NCBI GenBank assembly: GCA_045588325.1
Contig: JAZNEA010000055.1
Span: 1 to 13,048, forward strand
DNA: 13,048 nt
Direction: 5' to 3'
DNA from: RGIG7378 sp045588325
GTDB lineage: Bacteria > Bacillota > Clostridia > RGIG7378
Shown piece by piece: positions 6,011 to 13,048 of the stretch; the stretch's first letter is position 1; each line of letters opens with the position of its first letter. The notes under the pieces are model-generated. The model was not told where the DNA came from. It ran no database searches and worked only from the letters and a program-made list of their open reading frames with translations. The position numbers were made by a program, and so were the translations under genes.

Positions 6011-8029
6011 ATGAGAATTGCCCTGGCAGGTAACCCCAACTCAGGCAAAACCACTATGTATAATGCCCTTACAGGCCAGAATGAGAAGGTCGGCAACTGG
6101 GCAGGCGTAACAGTAGAACAGAAGTCCCACGCCATCAGGAGATCCCTCTCTGGATCCCACGACCTTATTGCAGTGGACCTTCCCGGAGCTTACTCCATGT
6201 CCCCCTTTACCAGTGAGGAGAGCATTACACATACTTACATAAAACAGGAGCACCCAGACGTTATCATCAACATCGTGGACTCCACCAACCTCAGCAGGAG
6301 CTTATTCTTTACAACTCAGCTGCTGGAGCTGGGCATCCCCATGGTGGTCGCCCTCAATAAAACTGACCTTAACAAGAAGAAGTCCAACGACATTGACTCA
6401 CAGAAACTCAGTGCCGCCCTTGGCTGTCCCGTAGTGAACACCACGGCAAACAGGTCTCAGGGCCTTAAGGAGCTGGTGGCAGTAGCCGTATCCTCTGCTG
6501 GCAAAGCCCAGAGTGCTCCATACCATCAGGGCGAGGTCGACATGGACAACAAGGTTGCTGTGCAGGCTGCTGACCGCAGGCGCTTTGCCTTTGTAGAGGG
6601 CATAGTCAAGGATGTAGAAACCCGCAGATCCTTCACCAGAGACAGAAATGTGGGTGACAAGATTGACAAGATTCTGACCAACCGCTGGCTGGGCATCCCG
6701 ATTTTTGCCATCGTGATGTTCCTGGTATTTCAGATATCTCAGGCAGAGGGCCCCTTAGGTTTGGGCAAATGGCTGGAGGGCATACTCACAGGCGCCATTG
6801 ACAGTCTGCAGGCATATGTAGCTGAACTCATGGTCAACACCTCTCCTATCCTCCAGGCCCTCGTGGTGGATGGCATTATCGGCGGCGTCAGTGCCGTAAT
6901 GGGCTTCCTGCCCCTGGTTATGATCATGTACTTCCTGATCGCACTGCTGGAGGACTGTGGTTACATGTCCCGCGTCGCAGTTGTCCTGGACCCCATATTC
7001 AAAAAGGTCGGCCTCTCAGGCAAGTCCGTCATACCCTTTGTTATCACCGTTGGATGCGCTGTTCCAGGCGTTATGGCCAGCAGGACTATCAAGAACGAAA
7101 GGGAGCGCAGAGCCACAGCCATGTTGGCACCATTTATGCCATGCGGAGCTAAGATTCCCGTCATCGCCTTAATCGCAGGCTCTTTCTTTGACAATGCAGG
7201 CTGGATCAGCACTACCATGTATCTTGGCGGCATCCTTCTGATTTTCCTCTGTGCTCTGCTGGTAAACCGCATCACAGGATACAAGGCAAAGAAATCTTTC
7301 TTTATCATCGAGCTGCCAGAGTATAAGGTTCCTTCTATTTCTGGCGCAGTCAAGTCCATGCTTAGCCGTGGCTGGTCCTATATCGTCAAGGCCGCAACCA
7401 TCATCCTGCTGTGCAACACAGTAGTTCAGATTATGCAGACATTCTCCTGGAACCTGCAGGTTGCAGAGAGTGCTGATGCCTCTATCCTGGCCTCTATCGC
7501 CTCTCCCTTCGCCTACCTGCTGGTACCTGTGGTTGGAATTTTGTCCTGGCAGCTGGCAGCAGCAGCAATCACTGGCTTTATCGCCAAGGAGAACGTTGTT
7601 GGCACACTGGCGGTATGCTTTGCAGGACTTGGCAATCTGATTGATACCGATGAGCTGGCCGTTATGGAAGGTAGTGGCGCAGAGGTTGCAGGCATTATCG
7701 CAATTACAAAGGTTGCTGCTCTGGCCTACCTGGCATTCAACCTGTACACACCTCCCTGCTTCGCAGCTATCGGCGCCATGAATGCGGAGATGAAGAGTCC
7801 TAAGTGGCTGTGGGGCGGTATCGGTCTCCAGCTCAGTGTAGGCTTCACCATCGGATACCTGATCTATACCATCGGCACCCTGATTGTGGATCCTGCTGCC
7901 CTCAATGTTGGAGCTGCCATTGCCGGACTGGTGGCCATAATTGCCATAGTAGCAACCATAATCTGCATCATCAGACACAATGACAAGAAGACTCAGCCCA
8001 AAAAGGAGTTCGTAATATCAGCAAGCTAA
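6011..8029 (+). CDS. feoB: Ferrous iron transporter FeoB
   Basis: FeoB is an inner-membrane Fe(II) permease with an N-terminal G-protein domain. Its 672 residues have, in order, G1 GNPNSGKTT (7-15), G2 with T34 in GVTVE, G3 DLPGAYS (56-62), G4 NKTD (116-119), a helical spacer to about 225, then the membrane domain with two Gate regions: GCAVPGVMASRT (348-359) and PFMPCGAKIP (375-384). C349 and C378 are the conserved Cys of these gates. Further helices follow, with ITGFIAKENVVGTLAV (520-535) and YTPPCFAAIGAM (579-590). The protein ends with one terminal helix and a short basic tail, shorter than the E. coli form (773 residues) but usual for clostridia. G5 is a divergent NTTANRSQG. AGGAGGA lies 7 bases before the ATG. 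A small Cys-rich protein gene follows directly. Confidence 0.97.
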   Translation: MRIALAGNPNSGKTTMYNALTGQNEKVGNWAGVTVEQKSHAIRRSLSGSHDLIAVDLPGAYSMSPFTSEESITHTYIKQEHPDVIINIVDSTNLSRSLFFTTQLLELGIPMVVALNKTDLNKKKSNDIDSQKLSAALGCPVVNTTANRSQGLKELVAVAVSSAGKAQSAPYHQGEVDMDNKVAVQAADRRRFAFVEGIVKDVETRRSFTRDRNVGDKIDKILTNRWLGIPIFAIVMFLVFQISQAEGPLGLGKWLEGILTGAIDSLQAYVAELMVNTSPILQALVVDGIIGGVSAVMGFLPLVMIMYFLIALLEDCGYMSRVAVVLDPIFKKVGLSGKSVIPFVITVGCAVPGVMASRTIKNERERRATAMLAPFMPCGAKIPVIALIAGSFFDNAGWISTTMYLGGILLIFLCALLVNRITGYKAKKSFFIIELPEYKVPSISGAVKSMLSRGWSYIVKAATIILLCNTVVQIMQTFSWNLQVAESADASILASIASPFAYLLVPVVGILSWQLAAAAITGFIAKENVVGTLAVCFAGLGNLIDTDELAVMEGSGAEVAGIIAITKVAALAYLAFNLYTPPCFAAIGAMNAEMKSPKWLWGGIGLQLSVGFTIGYLIYTIGTLIVDPAALNVGAAIAGLVAIIAIVATIICIIRHNDKKTQPKKEFVISAS

Positions 8030-8039
8030 GGAGAGCAAT

Positions 8040-8204
8040 ATGATTGACGACATTATCGTTATTGGCATATTGACCCTGATTATAGGTGGTATCATCCTGT
8101 ATTTGGTCCGCGCCAGAAAACGCGGTGAGAAATGCGTAGGTTGCCCATACGCCAAACAATGTGCCGGCAAATGCGGGAGCACCAATGCCAATAACAAGCA
8201 ATAG
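8040..8204 (+). CDS. FeoB-associated Cys-rich membrane protein (54 residues)
   Basis: This gene is too short for ordinary ORF lists but well supported. AAGGAG at 8028-8033 overlaps the feoB stop and stands 6 bases before the ATG, and the frame runs 54 codons to TAG. The protein begins MIDDIIVIGIL, has one membrane helix at about 4-23, a basic RARKR stop-transfer segment, then four Cys at 32, 35, 41 and 45 (C-x2-C-x5-C-x3-C), and a polar Asn-rich end. This matches the FeoB-associated Cys-rich membrane protein family seen after feoB in Firmicutes. The Cys cluster would face the cytoplasm if the N-terminus is outside, where it might receive iron from FeoB or sense it. That role is inference; it occupies the position FeoC has in enterobacteria. 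Confidence 0.88.
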   Translation: MIDDIIVIGILTLIIGGIILYLVRARKRGEKCVGCPYAKQCAGKCGSTNANNKQ

Positions 8205-8210
8205 TACCAT

Positions 8211-8243
8211 AAACGCCAGACTGCAATAGCAGCCTGGCGTTTT
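8211..8243 (+). terminator. Intrinsic terminator of the feo locus
   Basis: AAACGCCAG (8211-8219) pairs with CTGGCGTTT (8234-8242). An A/C mismatch is followed by a further CTGC/GCAG stem around an AATA loop. TTTT at 8240-8243 is partly in the stem. It begins 7 bases after the small Cys-rich gene. Confidence 0.82.
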
Positions 8244-8261
8244 CATTTGTATCTGCGCAAC

Positions 8262-8291
8262 AAAAAACAGGCACCTCAGAAGAGGTGCCTG
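8262..8291 (-). terminator. Intrinsic terminator of the GH18/alarmone synthetase operon
   Basis: On the minus strand, CAGGCACCTC, loop TTCT and GAGGTGCCTG form a perfect 10-base GC-rich stem followed by TTTTTT (A-run 8262-8267 on the plus strand). It lies 17 bases after the stop of the putative glycoside hydrolase gene. Confidence 0.93.
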
Positions 8292-8308
8292 CCTGCGTTT
8301 CTTAATAA

Positions 8309-9637
8309 TTAGTTGGGCAAGAAATAATCACTCTTATAGCTGTAAGTTGTATCCCACAGGATCCAGGAGTCATATCCGCTCTCATTTACGGCCTTAATCT
8401 GTGCCCTGATCTCATCTGTGGAATACTCCATAAAGTAGCCAGGATCCAAATATGTGGCTGTGAAGGCCTGCAGATATGGTCTGTATGCAGGAACATCGAA
8501 ACCTGTCATCTGACTGTTGCAATACCTGATGGATGACATGGCTGCCTTAATAACCTCATAGGGGTACAAGTCAGGCTTAGTAAATCTGTTGCCGTTGATT
8601 ACCGAACCTACTCCATTGCCCATTACTCCAGTGGAATCATTGGCATAGTGTGAGGGGTAAATCATGGGACATACGCAAGATACATACTGGCTAAACATGA
8701 GGGGATTCTGTCCCAACCACAACTGGTCATCAGTACCTGCTGCGCACTCATATATGCCGCCAAATACGTCCATGGCAATCGGAACGCCCTTTTCGTAAGT
8801 GATCTTCTGGTATGCCATTTCTACAAATCCAGTAATGGCTCTCATAGCATCACCATCTGCTCTGCTGTACTCACCATAGTTAGCAGAAACTGTGGGGAAT
8901 CTTACGTAATCAAACTGGATCTCATCAAAGCCCAGCTCTACGGCCTCCAATGCGATGTCAATGTTGTATGTCCAGGACTCCTTTTCAAAGGGATTGAACC
9001 ATGCGCACATTACATTGCCTGCGGCCTCCTTGTATACTGTGCCGTTATCCTGAATAACAGCCAGTCTGTAGTTATCAAGAGATGCACCACATCCATCCTT
9101 AAACACGCTGATTCGGCCGATAACATAGATGCCCTCAGCATGGAGCTTGTTGAGCACATACTTTGCATCGTACAGGCTCAGGATAAAGTTATTGTTCTTA
9201 ATGATTGGCACATTGGAGTTATAGTATACGTATCCGTCAACCTCCTTGATATCAACAACTACTGCATTGAGCTCAGTGGTGCGGCACCATTCGATAATCC
9301 TGTTGAGGAATGCCTCCTGACCTACCATTGTTCCTACGTAGATGGCCTTGATATCTGTCCTGACCTCCCCCTGAGGTGCTGGAGTTGTCTGCGTTCCAGG
9401 AGTAGGAGCAGGAGTGCCACCTGCATCTGGAGTAGCAGTTGGAACATCTGTGCCACCAGGCACTTCCGGAGTAGGCTCGGGAGTAGCCGTTGCGGTTGGT
9501 GTAGCTGTAATAATCTGTGGTGTCACGGTGGCATCAGGCTGATTAATCGGCACAAAGCCTGTAATCAACATTACGCAAAAAACCGAGACAAGACACAGAC
9601 AAATGACTGTGATAATCAATGGGATTTTTGAGTTCAT
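8309..9637 (-). CDS. Membrane-anchored putative glycoside hydrolase (DUF4015 type)
   Basis: The protein has 442 residues. An N-terminal hydrophobic segment (about 6-28, after a short basic start) without a lipobox suggests an uncleaved anchor or signal peptide. A Thr/Pro/Ala/Gly-rich linker spans about 36-92. The remaining 350 residues look like the DUF4015 putative glycoside hydrolase (a TIM-barrel family related to GH13-like enzymes): DIKAIYVGTMVG (95-106), NAVVVDIKEVDGYVYYNS (124-141), YVIGRISVFKD (171-181), the hallmark FDEIQFDYVRFP (237-248) and CPMIYPSHY (323-331). The Asp/Glu in DEIQFDYVRFP are the expected active-site residues, but the substrate is not known. AGGAGA precedes the ATG. 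It is the last gene of a minus-strand operon, 13 bases after the alarmone synthetase stop. The window contains two more surface hydrolases in the same operon. Confidence 0.85.
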   Translation of the reverse strand: MNSKIPLIITVICLCLVSVFCVMLITGFVPINQPDATVTPQIITATPTATATPEPTPEVPGGTDVPTATPDAGGTPAPTPGTQTTPAPQGEVRTDIKAIYVGTMVGQEAFLNRIIEWCRTTELNAVVVDIKEVDGYVYYNSNVPIIKNNNFILSLYDAKYVLNKLHAEGIYVIGRISVFKDGCGASLDNYRLAVIQDNGTVYKEAAGNVMCAWFNPFEKESWTYNIDIALEAVELGFDEIQFDYVRFPTVSANYGEYSRADGDAMRAITGFVEMAYQKITYEKGVPIAMDVFGGIYECAAGTDDQLWLGQNPLMFSQYVSCVCPMIYPSHYANDSTGVMGNGVGSVINGNRFTKPDLYPYEVIKAAMSSIRYCNSQMTGFDVPAYRPYLQAFTATYLDPGYFMEYSTDEIRAQIKAVNESGYDSWILWDTTYSYKSDYFLPN

Positions 9638-9650
9638 ATTATCTCTCCTG

Positions 9651-10328
9651 TCATATTAATATTCCGCGATTGGAATTGACTCTATCACTGATACTCTGCA
9701 TGCGAGAGTCTGCATCTGCTATTATATCCGCACAGGTTTTTAATTCAACCTGTGTAGATACATCTATTGTGCCTCTGGATTTGTAATAAATACTGTGCTC
9801 CAGACTGGCCCAAAAGTCCATAGCTATAGTCCTTAGCTGTATCTCAATCTTGACCCTGGTCTGCTCCACTGTATCTGTGTACTCATCCTTGCGTACAGTA
9901 GTATACTCTGGCATCTCGAGTCCTAAGTGAATGCTGCGGTAGCCATTGGGCTTAGGATCGCTGATATAGTCTCTCTCATACGATACCGTATCGGGGTATG
10001 CCGCCTTGATTTCGTCTAATATAGTATACACATCTTCGATGAAAGGGCAAACAACTCTGATGCCGGCCACGTCATATAGATTCTCCCAGGCAGATTGGAC
10101 ACTGACAGGGAACCCCTTGCGCTGCAGCTTGTCCACAATGCTCTCAGCGGTCTTAATCCTGCTGTAAACCTGGTGGACGTAGCGGTGCTGTCGCTCCTGG
10201 TGCAATCTCTTTGCAATTTGCTCCAAACGGTCCGTTACGTCCTTTATAGCCTTTTGATATATAAACTTGTTCTTGAGCAGTTCCCTTTCTATTCCCTGTA
10301 TGAAACCTTCCTCAAAAACTTCTCCCAT
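9651..10328 (-). CDS. Small alarmone synthetase (RelA/SpoT domain GTP pyrophosphokinase)
   Basis: Such enzymes transfer pyrophosphate from ATP to GDP or GTP, making (p)ppGpp in the cytoplasm. The 225 residues carry only the synthetase domain: no HD hydrolase domain and no TGS or ACT region, as in YjbM/RelQ-type enzymes (about 210 residues). Motifs seen are YSRIKTAESIVDKLQRKG (55-72), YDVAGIRVVCPF (85-96), DYISDPKPNGYRSIHL (120-135) and VKIEIQLRTIAMDFWASLEH (159-178). E162 in EIQLRT is the likely catalytic Glu and Y130 probably stacks on the guanine. AAGGGG lies about 6 bases before the ATG. It sits 18 bases after a GH18 gene and 13 before the putative glycoside hydrolase, so it shares a transcript with exported wall or polysaccharide enzymes. 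That is an unusual setting for a stress-signal enzyme. Confidence 0.93.
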   Translation of the reverse strand: MGEVFEEGFIQGIERELLKNKFIYQKAIKDVTDRLEQIAKRLHQERQHRYVHQVYSRIKTAESIVDKLQRKGFPVSVQSAWENLYDVAGIRVVCPFIEDVYTILDEIKAAYPDTVSYERDYISDPKPNGYRSIHLGLEMPEYTTVRKDEYTDTVEQTRVKIEIQLRTIAMDFWASLEHSIYYKSRGTIDVSTQVELKTCADIIADADSRMQSISDRVNSNRGILI

Positions 10329-10346
10329 GTCCGTTCCCCTTAGAAA

Positions 10347-11831
10347 TTAGTGTTGATCAAAGTAATCTCTTGCAGTATTGATAATAATGCTCTCCTCAGA
10401 GTCGCCAGCGTAATCCCAGTACATAATGCCAGCCAATCCGTTATCTACGATATACTTGGCCTTCAGTCCAATGGACTCTGCATCATCATAAGAAATCATA
10501 GTAGAACCGTTGAACAGGTAAGGAGCGTTGGCCTTGCTGTCCCAGTATCTTACGTAACCGTTCTTGCCGATCAATCTTGTAATATCCTTAAGATCAATAT
10601 CCTCGCATCCGCCTGTGTATTCCTGGTTGAGTCCGTTATTTGCGGAGGATACAACTCCCTTGAACTCCTTACCATAAGCTGCTGCGCCCAGGATAATCTT
10701 CTCTGCAGGAACACCTGCGTTAATAGCGTACTGCACAGAGGCCTCTGCGCTGGAAGGAGTCCACCATCCGTTGCCACCAGAAGGTGCTGACAGGTTGGTG
10801 TGGTGGCCTGTCTCTCTGGTCCAGCTACCTGTGTAGTCATATGTCATGAGGTTAATGTAGTCCAGATACTGAATACACTTGGGAACATTGATGCTCTCTA
10901 CCCAGTAGTTGGAATCTGCAGCTGCTGCGATGGACAGAATCATCCTGCCGCCGTCGCTGGCTGTGCGCTGATCCAATGCTGCTCTCAGCTCCTGAAGGAG
11001 TCTTGTAAAGTTTGTCTTGTCGTTGGCAGCGTGCTCAATCTCGCCACCTGTTACGGGATACTCCCAGTCGATGTCTACGCCGTCCAGGTTGTGCTTATCC
11101 AAGAACTGCATAACTGACTCGATGAACTTTGCTCTGTTAGTAGAATTCTTTGCCATCTGGCTAAAGCCGTCTGCTCCCCATCCACCAATGGACAGAACCA
11201 ACTTGGTATCAGGATCCTTCTCTCTGAGCTCTGTCAGTCCCTGAAGTCTGTTCTCACGTCTGAATGTCATCTCAAATGTATCCTGATCAATCAAACCAAA
11301 AGCGATATAGATGATATCCAGCTTCTTAAGGTCTGCCTCGGAGAGATTGTCATATCCACCATAGATATATGTGGCAACAATCTGGTCGTTCTTCACCACA
11401 GGAGCTGGTGTCGCTGTGGGTGCTGGTGTAGGTGTCGCTACTGGTGTGGGTGTTGCTGTCACTGTCGCACCGGGTGTGGGTGTTGCTGTCTCTGTCGCAC
11501 CGGGTGTAGGTGTTGCTGTCTCTGTCGCACCAGGTGTAGGTGTTGCTGTCTCTGTCGCACCAGGTGTAGGTGTTGCTGTCACTGTCGCACCAGGTGTAGG
11601 TGTTGCTGTCTCTGTCGCACCAGGTGTGGGTGTTGCTGTCTCTGTCGCACCGGGTGTAGGTGTTGCTGTCTCTGTCGCACCGGGTGTGGGTGTTGCTGTC
11701 TCTGTCGCACCGGGTGTAGGTGTTGCTGTAGGAACATCAGCTGTCTTGTCTGTGCCGCATGATACAAAGGCTGTAAGTGCCAGGATCAATGCCAGCAGGG
11801 CAACTATGTTCTTAAAAATAAACTTCTTCAT
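10347..11831 (-). CDS. GH18 family glycoside hydrolase lipoprotein with Thr/Pro repeat stalk
   Basis: The protein has 494 residues. An N-terminal KK-hydrophobic signal ends in FVSC with Cys25 as the probable lipidated residue; Phe at -3 is not ideal for a lipobox. Residues 36-125 are nine copies of ATPTPGAT(E/V)T, followed by a looser Thr/Pro/Ala stretch to about 144. The GH18 barrel follows: YGGYDNLSEADL, SIGGWGADGF (214-223), the catalytic DGVDIDWE (250-257, with E257 as the acid), INLMTYDYTGSW (326-337) and GIMYWDYAGD near the end. All the acidic residues of DxxDxDxE are present, so it should be active on chitin-type or peptidoglycan N-acetylglucosamine links; which one cannot be told. No LysM or carbohydrate-binding module is visible. 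AGGAGT precedes the ATG. It is a close paralogue of the gene 17 bases upstream. Confidence 0.92.
   Translation of the reverse strand: MKKFIFKNIVALLALILALTAFVSCGTDKTADVPTATPTPGATETATPTPGATETATPTPGATETATPTPGATETATPTPGATVTATPTPGATETATPTPGATETATPTPGATETATPTPGATVTATPTPVATPTPAPTATPAPVVKNDQIVATYIYGGYDNLSEADLKKLDIIYIAFGLIDQDTFEMTFRRENRLQGLTELREKDPDTKLVLSIGGWGADGFSQMAKNSTNRAKFIESVMQFLDKHNLDGVDIDWEYPVTGGEIEHAANDKTNFTRLLQELRAALDQRTASDGGRMILSIAAAADSNYWVESINVPKCIQYLDYINLMTYDYTGSWTRETGHHTNLSAPSGGNGWWTPSSAEASVQYAINAGVPAEKIILGAAAYGKEFKGVVSSANNGLNQEYTGGCEDIDLKDITRLIGKNGYVRYWDSKANAPYLFNGSTMISYDDAESIGLKAKYIVDNGLAGIMYWDYAGDSEESIIINTARDYFDQH
11461..11730 (-). repeat. Nine tandem 30-base in-frame repeats in the GH18 linker
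   Basis: Nine direct repeats of exactly 30 bases run through the linker without spacers. They differ mainly at three points: A or T at the first base (Val or Glu codon), and G or A at two third-codon positions. Units starting at 11461 and 11581 carry the Val variant; the others encode Glu. The unit is a multiple of three, so gain or loss of copies by slippage or recombination keeps the frame and only changes stalk length. A partial, diverged copy continues to about 11430. Confidence 0.95.
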
Positions 11832-11848
11832 TTGTTACTCCTATTTGT

Positions 11849-13048
11849 CTATTTTGATAAGAAATACTCGTATGAAACGTTAATAATGTGACTTGCCTCG
11901 GTGTCGCCTGTATATTCCCAATACATGATGCCGCCCAATCCCTTGCTCACGATATACTGAACCTTGGCCTTGATGGACTCTGCGTCGTCGTATGAGATAA
12001 GGTTCTTGCCGTCAAACAGGTATGGTGCCTTGGCCTTGCTATCCCAGTATCTGACATAGTTGCCTGTGCCGATCAGATCCTCAATCTCCTTAAGATAGAT
12101 GTCTGTGCAGCCGCCAATATACTCCTGGCCCAAACCATTGTTAGACTTGCTGGTAACGCCCATGAACAACTTGCCATAGGATGCGGCGCCATAGATAATC
12201 TTGTTTGCTGGCACGCCTGCGTTCATAGCTGCCTCAACTGCCTGCATACCACAGGAGGACTCGTATCTGCCGTCCTTTTTGTTGGCGGCCAAGTTGGTGT
12301 GGTGGCCTGTTCTGCCAGACCAGCTACCTGCAAAGTCATACGTCATGAGGTTTACGTAATCTACATACTTCATAACCTCTACTGTATCAACGCTGCGACG
12401 CCAATAAGAGCTGGATGCTGCAGCTGCAAAAGAGAGGATCATCTTGCCGCCATCGTAGGCTGTCCTCTGATCAAGAGCCTCGCGGAGCTCCTTCATCAGC
12501 AGTGTAAAGTTGTCCTTGTCACTATCGTGGTGAACGATCTCTCCGCCTGTTACAGGATACTCCCAGTCCATATCGACTCCGTCAAGCTTATACTTGTCCA
12601 CAAAGTCCATAACTGACTGGATAAAGGCCTCTCTGCCCTCCTTGGTCCTGGCCATCTGGCTAAAGCCGTCGGCTCCCCATCCACCAATTGACAGAACAAT
12701 CTTGGTAGTCTTAACTATATCTCTGGCCTCTGTGAGATAATGGAAGTTCTCCTCATTTTGGAAATACATCTTGTTATCTCTCTCGTTAATCAAACCAAAA
12801 GCTGCAAAGATGATGTTGAGCTTAGCTACATCCTCCAGGCTAATGTCCTGGTAGTCGTTGTAGATATATGATGCTATTATGTAGTCGCTCTTCTCATATG
12901 CACTATAGTTAGGCGTAGGTGATGGTGTTGGCAGGTCACTGGTCAGGTCTCCTGTGCCATCTCCTCCTACTGTCTGTGTAACGTCCTGTCCGCAGCCGAC
13001 AAATGCAGTGAATACCATAAGCATAGCCAGCAACAGGGACATAAATCT
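11849..13048 (-). CDS. GH18 family glycoside hydrolase lipoprotein, 5' end beyond window
   Basis: The frame stays open to the window edge. The first visible Met (13042) is preceded in frame by Arg-Phe and no ribosome site can be seen, so the true start, probably with the basic part of the signal peptide, lies outside. Counting from that Met, a hydrophobic core ends in FVGC with Cys17 as the probable lipid anchor. A short linker with PTPSPTP is at 39-44. The GH18 barrel follows: LSIGGWGADGF (117-127), catalytic DGVDMDWE (154-161, E161 the acid), VNLMTYDFAGSW (230-241), RYWDSKAKAPYLF and GIMYWEYTGD. Catalytic acids are intact. It shares long near-identical blocks with the next gene downstream, indicating a tandem duplication, but lacks the repeat stalk. 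It is the first visible gene of the operon; the promoter is outside the window. Confidence 0.92.
   Translation of the reverse strand, partial: RFMSLLLAMLMVFTAFVGCGQDVTQTVGGDGTGDLTSDLPTPSPTPNYSAYEKSDYIIASYIYNDYQDISLEDVAKLNIIFAAFGLINERDNKMYFQNEENFHYLTEARDIVKTTKIVLSIGGWGADGFSQMARTKEGREAFIQSVMDFVDKYKLDGVDMDWEYPVTGGEIVHHDSDKDNFTLLMKELREALDQRTAYDGGKMILSFAAAASSSYWRRSVDTVEVMKYVDYVNLMTYDFAGSWSGRTGHHTNLAANKKDGRYESSCGMQAVEAAMNAGVPANKIIYGAASYGKLFMGVTSKSNNGLGQEYIGGCTDIYLKEIEDLIGTGNYVRYWDSKAKAPYLFDGKNLISYDDAESIKAKVQYIVSKGLGGIMYWEYTGDTEASHIINVSYEYFLSK

Noticed and set aside
7169..7978. Minus-strand open frame of 269 codons inside feoB
   Set aside because: Lies wholly opposite feoB, which is clearly coding. 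Its composition (many Cys, Gln, Asn and Gly) is that of an antisense shadow.
11461..11730. CRISPR-like array because of regular 30-base spacing
   Set aside because: The repeats are contiguous with no unique spacers and are in frame inside a GH18 gene.
11371..11883. Plus-strand open frame of 170 codons rich in GVGVAVSVAP repeats
   Set aside because: It is the opposite-strand reading of the 30-base repeats in the GH18 stalk; the period keeps all frames open. No ribosome site or family match, and the minus-strand gene is certain.

Overview
The window looks like chromosomal DNA of an anaerobic Firmicute of class Clostridia, most likely a Lachnospiraceae-type organism. This rests on gene content (a SpoIID/LytB-type protein, a clostridial feoA-feoB-Cys-rich set, DUF4003, a putative glycoside hydrolase of the DUF4015 type and GH18 lipoproteins with Thr/Pro linkers) and on strong AGGAG ribosome sites. 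It is inference, because no rRNA or other marker gene is present. Genes are densely packed. No stretch over 300 bases lacks a gene, and I see no tRNA, insertion sequence, integrase or CRISPR array.

Left part (1-2994, minus strand): an exported 588-residue SpoIID/LytB-family protein is followed, with a one-base stop/start overlap, by queA (queuosine tRNA modification). The 3' end of queA runs into a degenerate 7-base repeat field (1-156) that also shows a 57-base higher-order period. Promoter-like sequences for the minus-strand pair lie in the divergent spacer 2933-3090.

Centre-left (3091-5573, plus strand): a three-gene operon encodes a PfkB-family sugar-phosphate kinase (1-phosphofructokinase-like), an unrecognised four-helix membrane protein and a DUF4003-type protein. 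It closes with a clear intrinsic terminator.

Centre (5613-8243, plus strand): a ferrous-iron uptake locus with feoA, feoB and a 54-residue FeoB-associated Cys-rich membrane protein too short for ordinary ORF lists. A near-consensus promoter precedes feoA. The same 18-base inverted repeat, AGTTAG-N6-CTAACT, sits at its start point and again in front of feoB. A terminator-like hairpin separates feoA from feoB, suggesting the two are controlled partly independently by one metal-responsive repressor. A terminator follows the small gene.

Right part (8262-13048, minus strand, read right to left): a compact operon of two tandem paralogous GH18 lipoproteins (the first cut by the window edge), a small RelA/SpoT-type alarmone synthetase and a membrane-anchored putative glycoside hydrolase, ending in a strong terminator. 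Gaps are 13-18 bases. The second GH18 has nine in-frame 30-base repeats forming a Thr/Pro stalk. The placement of an alarmone synthetase inside a set of cell-surface hydrolases is the most unusual gene arrangement here. The twin operator of the feo locus is the clearest regulatory signal.
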